A DNA stretch of 64,000 bases from Ligustrum vulgare (lineage: Eukaryota > Streptophyta > Magnoliopsida > Lamiales > Oleaceae). Location: the NCBI GenBank assembly GCA_963555705.1, contig OY743170.1:33555362-33619361 (forward strand), read 5' to 3'. The notes under the pieces are model-generated. The model saw only the letters and a list, made by a program, of their open reading frames with translations, ran no database searches and was not told the origin of the DNA. Shown in pieces: positions 11,968-23,426 of the stretch. The position numbers and the translations under genes were made by a program. Each line of letters starts with the position of its first letter. Position 1 is the first letter of the stretch.

Positions 11968-12893
11968 TTTTCATAACTTTGTTTTTATACATTAACTAAA
12001 ATTAGTAGATTTTTTTTTCCATTTGAATTTTATTGATCAAATGGATAATATATATATTAGTTTGTATAATCTAAAAATTATTATGAAATAAATTAAATTA
12101 ATATTTGTTTGTAATAGTTTTTTTAAAGAAATAGATTGTTGAAAAGTAAAAAATTATTTCTTTACTTGAATAAATCTTTTAAAAAATGAAGCAAAAATAT
12201 TTTTTTTAATATAATGTGTGTTTGAAGATTAAAAAAAAGTTATGAGCCCCTTTAAAATGTGTGTTCGAAAACGAATTTTGGGGAAATAATTTTCAAACAA
12301 ACTACTCCAAATAAATATTAATGTAATTTAGTTCATAATAATTCGTATGTTAGACAATAGATAATAGCATGTTATTTATTTTATTTTTTATATTTAATTA
12401 ACTAAAATTAGCGGATCATTTATTTTATTTATTTTTAATTAAGATTTTATTGGTACAATGGATATGAACATATATTATACGTTTGATCAATAAAATCCTA
12501 CTGAATAAAAAACTAATCTACTAATTTTAGTAAATTAAATAAAAAAAAAGTTATGAACATACTAAACTGTATTTTTTCAAAAGTTATGACTCAATTGTAA
12601 TTTTTTTCTATTTAAAATTAAGAATATATTGATCATTTAAATAAAAAAGGCCACATTTGTTAATTTAGAATAAAAATTAAAAGATTTTACATCAAAATAA
12701 AAATTTAAGGACCATTTAAGAGGTTTTTCCAAATATTAGGGACTGTTCGCGCCAAATTTTGGATAATAAAGTCAATAAAGTGGTATTTTGAATAATCAAT
12801 TGAAACTTAAGTAGCAATTTGTGTAACAATAAAATTTTAGTGATATATTTGAAATTTTACTTAAACTTTAGTGATTTTTAGTGAAATTAACCC

Positions 12894-13817
12894 TCTATCC
12901 AATTAAAATGATTTTGGGTTATGGTTGATTGCTAGAGTAGAAAATAGGTGAAAAGAAAATATCTTTCAATTGATTTGCCTAAAAAAATATAGTAGAAAAT
13001 ATTAATTGAAAGTGTTTGATTGATTTAATTTATTAGGTGAAAAGGTGGGAAAGTTTTGTTATTTGATTGACATTATTTTTCATGTCAAATAAAGTAAAAT
13101 TTAGATATTTTAATCAATTTTTTTTTTTTAACTTTTTAACATATTTTTACTTGATAATAATAATGTTATTTTTTGAAAAAAAGTTAATTAATAACAACAA
13201 AATTGATCAAATATGACCAAAATTCAAACAAACATTTTCCACCTTTTTCAAGCAAATAGGGACGTGAGGATTGAGGGTGGAATTTTTTTTCAAGAAAGAC
13301 CTTAAGTAACAATTAATTTTAATCACTCATTCATATGACCCACATTTTTTAAATCACACATTTCATTAAATTTTATCAAAATCTACTAAAATCTGATTTT
13401 TAATTTCCACTAAATAAAGGTATATATATATCCCTTAACAAAATTTAGGTTTACATTAAAAAAATGTCACATTTCAAAAATATTGACAAATATATCACTT
13501 TATGACTTATTTTTCCTTTAAAGATATTTTAATTTTACATGAATCCTAATTACGTTGATTTGACTTGTCTTGAGAAATTGTATCAAAAAAGTAGATCAAA
13601 TCTCCTAAAAAAATCACTCATAATCGTCATCACCCTCGAAATTGAGACCAGTGAAACAAAAAAAAAAATGATAAAAGAAAGTGTAAAAATAGAAGCTGTC
13701 ATTTCCTCTTCCAAAAATCAATAAAGTTTAACCGGTCGAAACCCTACCTCAAAAATCATTGTCCGCCCAAGATTTGAACATTCTGACACCAGACAGCGTT
13801 CCACTCACCTTGTACTC
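12894..13817. other. No gene recognised; AT-rich spacer
   Basis: AT-rich sequence with homopolymer runs. A 61-codon open frame at 13539 has low-complexity composition and no recognisable motif. Part of it (about 12910-13260) looks like old MITE debris, but no paired termini were found. Confidence 0.6.
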
Positions 13818-13820
13818 TTA

Positions 13821-14529
13821 GAGCATCTTTAATGTGAGAATGTCTAACATGTCATATCATCAAATTAGACAATGTCAACATAGTTTCTTCTCCAATGCAT
13901 CCCATGTAAGGCTGATGTGGCAAAAAAAAAAAAAAAAAATTAGACATTGTCTAACATCATGTTTAACTTTGGAAGACAAGTCTAACATGCTGACTTGACA
14001 AATGATGGAGGGAAACAAGTATTTTTTTTCTTTTACATCCAAGTAACTATTAAATCGGATTCCAATAATCTGATTTTATACTAAAACCGATACTATGGTG
14101 ATTATTTGTAATTTTCATTGATTACGTGATTACTTAAACAAACAAAACTACAAATAATACACTCCATCAGTTTCTATATAAATACAGAAAAAAACGAAGG
14201 GAAATTAATAGGAAAAAGAAATTAAACCTGAAGTGGACTGCGGAACAGGAAGAAAAGAATAATGGGAAGTTTTTTCTTTTGATTACAAAATAACAGAAAG
14301 TGATCGTTCAAAAAAAAAAATTAACAGAAACTGAATTTTACAAGTTTAATAGTTTTATTTTAAATAAATAAATGTCACATAATCATTAATTTTTTGCTGT
14401 AGACATAATGTATTGGAGATCACTTTTTTGACTCAATGTCCATTTATTAGACATTCATTAGAAGTCCAATTAATTGATGTCAAATGCCACATCTTTTTTA
14501 GCTTAGACCATGTTTTATTGGAGATTCTC
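13821..14529. mobile_element. PIF/Harbinger-like MITE, target duplication TTA
   Basis: TTA flanks both sides (13818-13820 and 14530-14532). Termini read inward are GAGCATCTTTAATG and GAGAATCTCCAATA, the common Tourist-like pattern. It is 709 bp, non-coding and AT-rich. An A18 tract lies near 13923. Confidence 0.8.
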
Positions 14530-14532
14530 TTA

Positions 14533-16411
14533 CCATTCACACATTGTCCAATACTCCACCATTTATACCGTGAAATCATTCCGTGTCTTGCATCTAAGAG
14601 GCTAAAGGCCCTCCACTGCCAATTATCGATCGACCAGAATTCAACCAACGACTCACGATTTAATTCTTTGAATCCTCCTACAAAGTATTTGAACGTAAGT
14701 CCCCAATTTATTCCCCAAAAAAATTGATTTTCTGAGACTTTAAGCTTACGGACTTGCACCCCATTGAATTTATTTGTTTTATATAAATATTTATATATTT
14801 TGTTCAATTTCATATCCCAAAATCCTGAATGTCCAACTTTGTTGAATGCTAGAGAGTATTTGATAGAAGAATTGTATTCAACACATTAATTAATTTTCAT
14901 TTTCACTTTTAGCTTTGTAATGGTGTCGAAGTTGATATTTTTTGGTTGTGTTTCATCATGTTCAATTGCAAATTACGTGAACTTCCTTCATAGTTCAACG
15001 GTTAAGAAAATTCGTCTATCTCGACAGTTCGACAAAAATAGATTATTGTCGAAATCAATTTCCATTTCTGGAGTAGTTAGTGATTCCAATGTCATGAAAC
15101 CAAACTAAATGTCTTATTTCGTTTGTCTTGCAAGTTGAATTTGGATGTGATTGTGTACTAGATTATCTTCATGTCAAAATCATTATATATGATTATTATT
15201 TGTTTGAAACGATGAACATGGTGTTTCTTAGTGATTTTTTCTATTCTTGAGCATTCATTGGGTTGTTGAAATTATGCAATAATTTCCTAACAATTTTCAT
15301 CATCAGTCAAGAAAATATGTCAATCTTGTCGCTCAGTACGAGAATTCTTGAAAGTTGACCATGTATCCCTCATCCTTTATTGATTTGGAACTTGTACCTG
15401 ACAACAAACGGTCATCTTCATTTTATGCAGAAAACTTGTTATTTTTATGAAACTGGCTTCTTCAATTTTGTATTTCGTAGATGAATTTTTCATTTGTATT
15501 GACAAAGGAATAACCTCTTCATGCACATATTTTGCAACACAACAAACTTAAATACGTGAAATTGGTACTCGATAAGTTTGATGTTGCACCAAAGTTTTCC
15601 AAAAAATTCAAACATGCAACTACTTTGATAGTTATGCGAAATGCCACTGAAGTTTTGTCCCATTTAACGTAACGCCATTATGGTCAGTGCCGTCAAGTTT
15701 TTTCTAAGGTGGCACGTTAAATGCCACTGAAGTGAGACCTTGAAATGCCACACCACTATGTTTTGACTGAATTTAGGATTTGTTTAGGATCCCTTTTTTT
15801 GTTTTTTTAATTCGTCAAGTTTCTTTATAATTTTTTAATAATGAATTTTAAAATTTTATGAAAATGGATCTTCTTTTAATAAATATGGTTTATAAATTGA
15901 AAAAAATTATAATTCATCTATACAATTAGTTTATTGATAGAAATTTGGAGACACTTATGTTGGAAGTTTATGAACAATATACTGGGGGTTATGAACTGTA
16001 CATTTCCAAAACATATTATGCGTGAACCAACCAGTTAATTACATGCCATCAAAAGATACAAGCTAATCCATTCAATAAATATACGAAGTTGGACACCACA
16101 TCACAACCATGTAATCAAGTCATTTGCCCATACAAAAACCATCAAAAAATGTCCATGACACAGAAAGCAACAACGACTTCCATCCAGACAAAAAGTTGTA
16201 ATTCTTTCTCCATCATATTTGTATAGATGAATACATAGCTTTTAACTCTTTATCTTCGAATTAGCTCTTGGGTTAGGCAATGTTGAGTCGACTCTTGATG
16301 ATGTCCTGAATTGTGAATAGAAAAATGATTGTTCAGCACCCATCATTGATGGAGCATATCTAGGTTACGAAAAAAGAACTAGCTGCACCACTTCGTTCAG
16401 TAAAAGCCGAG
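14533..16411. other. Unassigned intergenic sequence
   Basis: No protein family was recognised. About 14580-14700 has coding-like composition with a possible GT donor near 14694, and open frames exist on both strands, but neither gives a known domain. Near 15640-15770 the phrase aaatgccactgaag occurs twice, resembling transposon subterminal DNA. The rest is AT-rich. Confidence 0.5.
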
Positions 16412-16699
16412 TGTAGCGATTGAGAATTTTATTAAAATTGAAATTAAATTTATTAAGATATTTCGTTACGACTTCACCCAATTCCTAAGGAAAACATGTT
16501 CATTTAACCACTCTTCTTGCAACACACATGTTAATACTCAATCAAAATTTTATTTTACAAATTCCAAAACAACTCTTATTATTTTCCCATTTATTTCCCT
16601 TATTCATTTTTAAGGTTACAATTTTTACCTCCCCAGCAATTCAGTTTCAAATAACCCAAAACGGCCTAAGCAATCAAAGCTTTTACGTTACGTAATTTA

Positions 16700-17786
16700 G
16701 GGGAGTTTATTCAATGTAGATTTTGAATGACTTTTAAAGATTTTAAAGGATTTGAAAAGTTTAGGTGTATTCAATTTAGATTTTAGAATCTCCATAAAAA
16801 TTTTGATGTATTTAATATAGATTTTAAAGGACTTTCTAAAAGTCCATAAAAGTCATGGTGTATTGTATAAAGACTTTTAAAAATCTTTAAAAGTCCCGTG
16901 TTATTCAAATTATCAATGATTTTTAAAGACTCCTACGAAATTATCTATGTACTAACTTCTAAATATAAAGTACAATCACAAAATCTCTTTATTTGTCTCT
17001 CATTAACCTCCAAGATTTTGAAAGACTTTTATAAAAAAAAAAAATTTAAATTGTAATTTTATTTATTCTATATTTTTCTTCTTTCATGTTATTTTTAGAA
17101 ACCTTAAACATTTGACTAAACAAATCATTATTTCTCTTCTCTTTAACTTTTTGTATTTTTTTATTTTAAATATTTTTTCTTTATATTTGGACTCTCTTCT
17201 TTTTCATCGTTTTTTTCGATCTTTTTATGATAATAAATCTAACTAAAATTCCATAAGATCTTATAGAAAAATAATAAATAAATTATATCAAAACAAATAA
17301 TAATAAGTAAAGTGATTCTAGAATTTTCTCTAGAAAATTTTTTATGAACGTAGTTCAATTTTTATGTCGATATCAAACGCGATTTTATTTCCCCCCATTT
17401 TTTTAATCACAAATATTTATCTGTCTTAAAATTATTTATATTTCTCACGCTGTATTTATTTATTTTATTTTTTTTGTAATTCACTTTACATATAATTATT
17501 ATTAACGATTCATATTCACATCATACGAAAATTAATCTATTAGCGTTTAAGTTTTTCAATTAAAAAATAAAAATCTGTAAAAGTCTTTAAAAGTATTTGA
17601 AAGTCTTTTAAATCAATCTACAAAAGTCTTTGAAAGTACATGAAAGTCTTTTAAATAAATGTCCACGAAAGTCTTTAAAAGTTTATATAAATTCATAAAA
17701 GTCAATAAAATTCAATGAAATCCATTAAAAAAGTCTATTGAAAAAGTCTTTAAATGTCTTTCTAAATCCCAATTGAATAAACCCCC
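16700..17786. mobile_element. PIF/Harbinger-like MITE (1087 bp), target duplication TTA
   Basis: TTA flanks at 16697-16699 and 17787-17789. Ends read inward are GGGGAGTTTATTCAAT and GGGGGTTTATTCAATT. Both subterminal zones (16720-16940 and 17575-17770) are filled with AAAGTCTTTAAAAGT-type motifs in opposite senses. No coding potential. Inserted in copy A. Confidence 0.85.
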
Positions 17787-18389
17787 TTAGTCTCAAAAAC
17801 CAGTATATATAACTCATCTCCCTTCCATCTGCTTCTCTCCCTCACGCAGACTTTGCAGGCTTCGGGTAAGAATTTTCCTTGTCTCAACCCATATATTTTA
17901 CTACACCAATTCACAGACACTATGACCAAAATCAACCAGTTGCCATATCAATTCATTACCAACCCTACCACTGCCAACTCCAATTCCACACAATCGGAAC
18001 CACCATGGCCGAAACCTCAGTCCACAATCGTCGCATTCAAAGCTCGACACCAACATCACAAACTGCCGAGTCGCTGACCGCCATCATCGTTTCGAGAAAA
18101 ATTGCCCCTGCCCATTTCACCTTCTCCCAACAATTGATACCAAACAACCAAGAAATCAAGAAATAAACGAAGCCCAACATCTTACCTTGGTCATCGTCCG
18201 GATTATCGCCGGAAATAACTTCAAACCCGAACCTTGTAGCCTCGATTTTTGCACAAAATAATCTGACCCAAGACCTTCACCTTTCACACACACAACCCCC
18301 ACCGGCCCTAACGCCTTCTCGTAATGGTGGCACAAACGCCGGCGTCCAGCCGGCAGCCTTGAATCGGAAAAGGGGCAGAGCCCCGCTCG

Positions 18390-18450
18390 CCATCTCTCCA
18401 ATCTCTATCTCGAAATGAAGAGAGGAGAGAGAGATTATGATATATATCAA
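18390..18450 (-). promoter_or_regulatory. Putative LTR core promoter in copy A (TATA plus CT tract)
   Basis: On minus a TATATATCA box (about 18440-18449) is followed within 10 bp by a CTCTCTCTCC-type pyrimidine tract and a GC-rich leader. Copy B has the same arrangement at 47641-47745, which supports a functional origin. Confidence 0.5.
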
Positions 18451-18620
18451 AATTCGATTTTCAAAAATTGCCTCTTAGTCCTCAACTTTCAATTTATAGA
18501 TTTCAGCCCTCCAGTTTATGGATGTTCTAAACTTAAATTTCAGAAGTTATTATTCAAGCCCCTTTGTTTCTAAAACTTTTAATTTAAGTCCCAAATCTTT
18601 TAATTTCAAATTTTTTTAAA

Positions 18621-18824
18621 CGTCAAATTAGCCCCCAGTCTTTTATTCTATTTTTAAACACTCAAATTTTCCAAAGTTTCTAATTTAAAACTTATTTTCT
18701 TTGGTTAAACGACGCTAACAGACGTCAAATTAGCCCCCAGTCTTTTATTTTATTTTTAAACACTCAAATTTTCCAAAGTTTCTAATTTAAAACTTATTTT
18801 CTTTGGTTAAACGACGTTAACAGA
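18621..18824. repeat. Two near-identical 102-bp tandem copies
   Basis: Copies at 18621-18722 and 18723-18824 differ at only a few positions (for example acgacgctaacag versus acgacgttaacag). The high identity indicates a recent slip or unequal exchange within copy A. Confidence 0.9.
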
Positions 18825-18974
18825 CATATAGAGACTTTGAAGTTTTTTCCGCTCGATTCAAACTTGTTAAGTGTTGAGGTAGACTCATTCTTAATAATTG
18901 ATTTTAGCTATGATGTGCATGTGAAATGCGATTATGTGATTTATTCATATGGTAATATGAATTGAGATGAGACG

Positions 18975-19165
18975 AAGTTATGATGCTATATGCGCTATAA
19001 CTTACATGCATTATTGCATGTTGAGATGAGACGAGACTACTTTTTCACACTTATATGTCATATGAATTGATGATATTATATGCGCTATAACATACTCCCA
19101 TCATTGCATGTTGAGACGAAATGAGACTACTTTTACGCACTTATGTGATATATGATATGATGTTA
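18975..19165. repeat. About 90-bp tandem repeat, diverged
   Basis: The phrases tgcgctataac and attgcatgttgaga recur 90 bp apart (18991 and 19081; 19013 and 19103). Two diverged units lie within copy A. Confidence 0.75.
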
Positions 19166-19846
19166 TGCCAAAAAATATTTAGTATGATTTGCATGTTTAT
19201 GTGTAATTTCGTAGTATAAAGTTAATTACTTTGTAAGAAGTTTATTGAGCATTTCTTTGAAATACTCACCATGTTATTAACAATTTTTGCAGGCTTTGGA
19301 GACCGTGGCGAATGATGGACAATGGTGGCAAATGGATAAATAAATGACTTGATTCAAAGTTTAAATTTGCCTTTTACCTTCAATTTTAAATTGATGTTTT
19401 ATCAAATGTTTAAAAAGTTGAATTTATTACCGTTTGAGGAGTTTAATAATAATAAAATGAAAAATTATGCGAATTTGAAATTTCAGCTATTTTCTACTAA
19501 ATTGTTATTTTGAAATTGAATTTGAAAAAATGTAGTGGCATTTCGGGTGTTTAGAACTCGGGGCGGTACACCAAATTTCTCAACATTCTATATCTTAAGA
19601 TACAACAGATGTGAAAGATAAATAAAAATATGTCAAAGAAAGCTAGATAAATGCATGTTCTCCATCTTACAGTAAGTATTAAACTTGTGCTACATTTTCA
19701 ATGTTATTTAATCTCAAATTGTAATATACCTAAACCTGAGAAGAAGAAATTGTATTAAATGCCATGTTCTCCTGTCTTTCAATGCCACGACTACTGGAAT
19801 CCACCTATAGTAAGTTGATGCAGATTAACAATATCGATAGATGGAA

Positions 19847-20371
19847 TGGATTTAGGCAGGACGAAGCTAGAGATTCGAATGAGTGGGGGCCAAAATTTTC
19901 AAATAGTGTGAGGGGGGAGGCGGAGGTCCCTTCCCGGGGGTTCAGGGGCTCCGCCCCAGAAATTTTTTTGAACCAAAATGATTGAAATGACGAAGCAAAT
20001 ATGACAATACATCATCAATAATCAATTCTAAACTCTATTTGAGTCAATCTCATTGTTCTCAACTCTATTTGAATTCTCCTCAACAACATTTTCTTGACGA
20101 TATCTTTTTATTAAATATCTCTTCATAATCTATTAATCTGAAATATCAAATATGACAATACATCATCAATAATCAATTCTAAATTGTTCGCAGTTGCAAA
20201 TTTCTCAATTTTAATCCATTTTCTTTAAAGAAACAGGGAGTTCAATTTTTTTTTTTTTTGGGCCTAACTGCCCCCAACAGGCCCAAACCGAAAACTAGGC
20301 TCAAATTTTTTCAGATCCCAGTGGGGGCCATGGCCCCCACTGGACCTTATAGAGATCCGTCCATCATTTAG
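19847..20371. mobile_element. Small non-autonomous hAT-like element with 8-bp target duplication agatggaa
   Basis: Perfect 8-bp direct repeats agatggaa lie at 19839-19846 and 20372-20379. The ends are only weakly inverted (tggatttaggcaggacg versus, inverted, ctaaatgatggacgg), but both share a GTGGGGGCC block near the ends. A 38-bp direct repeat starting caaatatgac recurs at 19996 and 20147. No coding sequence. Confidence 0.6.
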
Positions 20372-21118
20372 AGATGGAAGCACACTTGTTGGTTTGAACA
20401 ATCTTGGCAGAGGAATAACATAAAAGGATAGGGCCATTATCCTTCTAAAGTTGAGGCAAATGATAGAGTTTGCACTAAGTTTTTTTCAATAGGCAAAGAC
20501 GTTCTGAATTAGAATTCAACTAAGCAGGTCATCGACATTAGAATTGATTACAGAACATTTTATTTGCAGATCACTATAAAAAAGATAAAAAAAAATTGCT
20601 TATCTCGGCACTCATAGATGGTGTGCTTGATGAAAACTTCAAATGAAATTTTTCATTGTGTCCCTTTTGCCGACATATACTACAAGTCCCCTTAACTTTT
20701 TCAAACCATTTTTTGACGAGTTTCTTTATTTTTTTCCTCTTGGTAAAGATAAGATTCTTCCGCTCCTTTACGAAGTATGGTCTATTTTCGACCTCTCTTC
20801 TTAGTTACCCAACCTAGTGGTTTCACCGGATCACATCCACTTGAGTGCCACATTGAGTGTCCATTAATTGGGTTAATAGAGTGTCGATATGCAGGGAAAC
20901 TTGTTTTAATTTTATGACAGTCATCTACAAATTGCAAAGGATCCTTACCCCATTCTAGGATACTACCTATTTTATAACAAGGAATACCTGTGAATTCCCA
21001 ATTTCTACATGCACATGTCCTATTTTGTAGATTTACTACAAAGTGCATATTTGAAAAGGGTCCTGAAATTTGATATTGCATATCTCCTTTTATATAAAGC
21101 TTTCCATGAGAGAGACAC

Positions 21119-21801
21119 TGATGCGAACCCCCTTGATATATTGATCAAGAATTTCCACAACTATTTTAATACCAATTCAAGAAAACTAAAGTGGTAAATA
21201 AAGCGATAAAACACCTTAACCCAAATTTAAATCTAACCCAAAATTCAAATGTTAACAAATCTAACCCAATGGGTATCAATTAAACAAATTTGAAGGTGGC
21301 GAAAATCAACAACAAATACAAGAATAATAATACTCAAGTAAAGTTGATTAAATTTCTAAGAGATTATAAGAGTAACAAAGGGTTTACCTCATTCATGGGG
21401 GACTCTCTCTAGAGCTTCATCATGAACATCAAAGTTATCTAGGGTTTTGAATGAAAAGAGTATTTATTACAAAAATTGAAAGAAAAATAAGAAATCTCTA
21501 AAATTGCACAAAAATCCCTTTTTTTGAATTCGGGGTGTTTCGGTCGATCGAAATTATTTCGGTCAACCAAGCCTCAGCCAAACGAGACTGAGGCTGCCTT
21601 CAAAATTTTCTGCAGACTTTCGGTCTATCGAAATTGGCTGAGTCCAATTTCTCCTTATTTCTGTCTCCAACTTGATTCTTGGCTTGTTTTCTTTGACTTT
21701 AATTACTTGTTTAGCTCGAATCTTGAACCTCTTCGGGGTCGAATCTCGTCATGAGTCTCAAGGGCACGCACATCAATGTTTGACTTTCTTGGTTCTTATC
21801 A
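21119..21801 (-). repeat. Left (3') LTR of the chromovirus-like element
   Basis: 683 bp, colinear with the right LTR at 39028-39777. It carries fewer copies of the ggtcga[ct]cgaaat palindrome (about 21537-21632) than the right LTR, which accounts for most of the length difference. Confidence 0.9.
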
Positions 21802-22046
21802 TCCCCTCCCTCTTGAAAAGGATTCGACCTCGAATCTTGCTTGAATGCACTGTCGTGAGATTCCTTGAACTTTAATCTTACAACATTGTGGGTCAAAGGT
21901 TCGTGCGATGAAGTTGGACATTCGCGATTCTCATCATCTTCTCTATCTTGAAAGAGATTTGACTACAAATCGACACCTACAATAAAAATAGAAAATTCAG
22001 ACACAATAAATGTAACTGAAATTTCATACTCACCGTGTAAAATCAA

Positions 22047-23426
22047 TTAGTATGCGTTGTCAAGAGCTTGAATTGTGCCAACACCGCAGAGTAGCAATTT
22101 GGGTTTTATTATATCGGGAACCCGTTCTTTCCTCCAAATGAACAACATCCAACCACCTCGGTCAAATACGACTAGCATTCGATCTTGGTTCGGATCGAAA
22201 GTGCATTTTTCAATATGTACCCTAAATTGACGCTCACCCTGCTCTATCAGGGGCTCAACCAAATTTGCCTTTTTATGCGCACCTAAACTAACATGTCCAT
22301 CAATAAACAAGTGCATCAATCTCAAAAGAGTTAGTAAGCTAGGGCCAAAAACAACATCAAGCGGAGAAAATTTGCTAATAGGATGAGCAATTCCATTGCA
22401 AGCAATTTTAGCAACCACAATTTGAGCATCATTTTTATGCAAATGCACCACTCCCCAAAAGAAAAGATTCATCATGTGGATATCAATGTTGGTTTCATGA
22501 CATGTAATAAAATGTGAAAGTTTAATACCCCTACCAACATTCACAAAATTAGCATCATTTCTTTTCTTTGTTCCAAGTAAACCCACTATAAAATGCATAG
22601 AATTAGTACTCCAAGATTTACTCATGATGGGCAAATGTGTATGGAATTCTTGGGGCAAAAACTTGAGTTTAACCATTTTACAAGTTCGGCATTTACTAAA
22701 AGTGCAAACATGTTCAACATCAATCTTCAAAATAGGCCAATAAAATTCATCCCATAATAAGACCCCGTTGATTTTAAATCGCCCCATCAAACAACCATCA
22801 TGTGCCCATCTCATTAGAAATTCGTACATGACACATTTAAAAAGAAACAATCCAATTTTTCAAAACAAATAATTATCATACCTATAGAATTCATCAAAAT
22901 ATCGCTCACAACATGATTCATAAATGTTTAATAAATTTGGATTATTAACATGCATGCCCTTAACATGTTCAAAACAAAATGAGGGGGCATCAAGAAATGT
23001 TAGAAGTGAAATCCTTTTATCATCAAGACATCACAATAAATTTCTCCCATATACTCCCCTAACTAGCAATTCCTTTAGAGGGCAAATAGGCACATCAAGC
23101 ATATTTTTACAAAAGGATTTGGTACTTAGGCAACTTGGCACACGCAAAAAGTTGCATTTACAAATGAAGCACTCATCATGCCAATGATCCTTATTACATG
23201 CAACATTTTTACAAGTCACAAATATACTTGTCCGATCTACATCAATATCATACAACCCTCTAATGTATTCAAAGCACAATAGCCTTGAATTCAAAGAAAT
23301 GTTAAGAGCATACCTCCTAGATGTTGCATTGGTTATTCCATTTTCTTTACCTCGGTTGTACTCGTTGTAGGAAAATGTTTCCATGAATTTCTTCCACATG
23401 ACAATGCCTTTGGAGCTCCTTGTTGC
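22047..23426 (-). pseudogene. Chromovirus-like RNase H tail and integrase, internally deleted
   Basis: On minus, 23426-23031 reads the RNase H end (FMETFSYNEYNRGKENG...SRRYAL) and the integrase N-terminal region. 22850-22047 continues with the HHCC-type CRTCKMVK, the integrase core start (STNSMHFIVGLLGTKKR) and the C-terminal module with KANLVEPLIEQGERQF and GGWMLFIWRKERVP. The core is shortened between NIDIHMMNLFF and HPISKFSPLDVVFGP, so the second and third DDE residues are absent. It cannot be functional. Confidence 0.78.

Larger units (their letters stand above)
8857..12893. mobile_element. Non-autonomous element with very long imperfect inverted repeats (MULE/foldback type)
   Basis: About 8857-9205 is repeated in inverted orientation at about 12545-12893. 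Alignable landmarks are caaatatatcaatga, acacaaattatcactcaagt and the cataactttttttt stretch. The inverted repeat continues inside the LINE insertion, with actaaaattagtaga near 11995 matched by its inverse near 12520. Without the LINE (about 2.77 kb) the element would be about 1.27 kb with arms of about 430 bp and little interior. No coding capacity of its own. Class is uncertain: long arms suggest a MULE-derived or foldback element. No clear target duplication seen. Confidence 0.75.
16412..19570 (-). mobile_element. Copy A: solo-LTR-like element (TGTA...TACA), minus orientation
   Basis: Read on minus it starts TGTACCGCCCCGAG at 19570 and ends ATTCTCAATCGCTACA at 16412. Copy B (46399-53128) shares this layout in the same order: the same ends, a shared block around ttcgccac[gc]gtctccaaa near 19300, a zone of 'gggactaaa'-type degenerate repeats, a TATA-like site followed by a CT-rich tract (18390-18450), then a GC-rich leader. 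TG...CA ends plus a promoter-like core suggest an LTR of a Ty3/gypsy lineage with long LTRs. Flanks (ccgag / ccaaa) do not give a clean target duplication. Length without the internal MITE is about 2.07 kb. Confidence 0.6.

Noticed and set aside
13741..13817. Possible tRNA-like segment (cgcccaagatttgaac)
   Set aside because: The B-box match is poor and no cloverleaf could be drawn by eye.
14433..14813. Overlapping open frames on both strands near 14.4-14.8 kb
   Set aside because: They begin in the MITE end, and neither strand shows a domain. Kept only as unassigned sequence.
18156..18401. Minus-strand frame starting MERWRAGLCPFSDSR
   Set aside because: It falls in the GC-rich leader of copy A just after the TATA/CT core. 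Copy B has no equivalent protein in the same place, so it is probably untranslated.
16412..19570. Helitron for copies A and B
   Set aside because: No TC start or CTRR end with a terminal hairpin, and no insertion between A and T. TG...CA ends and a promoter-like core fit an LTR better.
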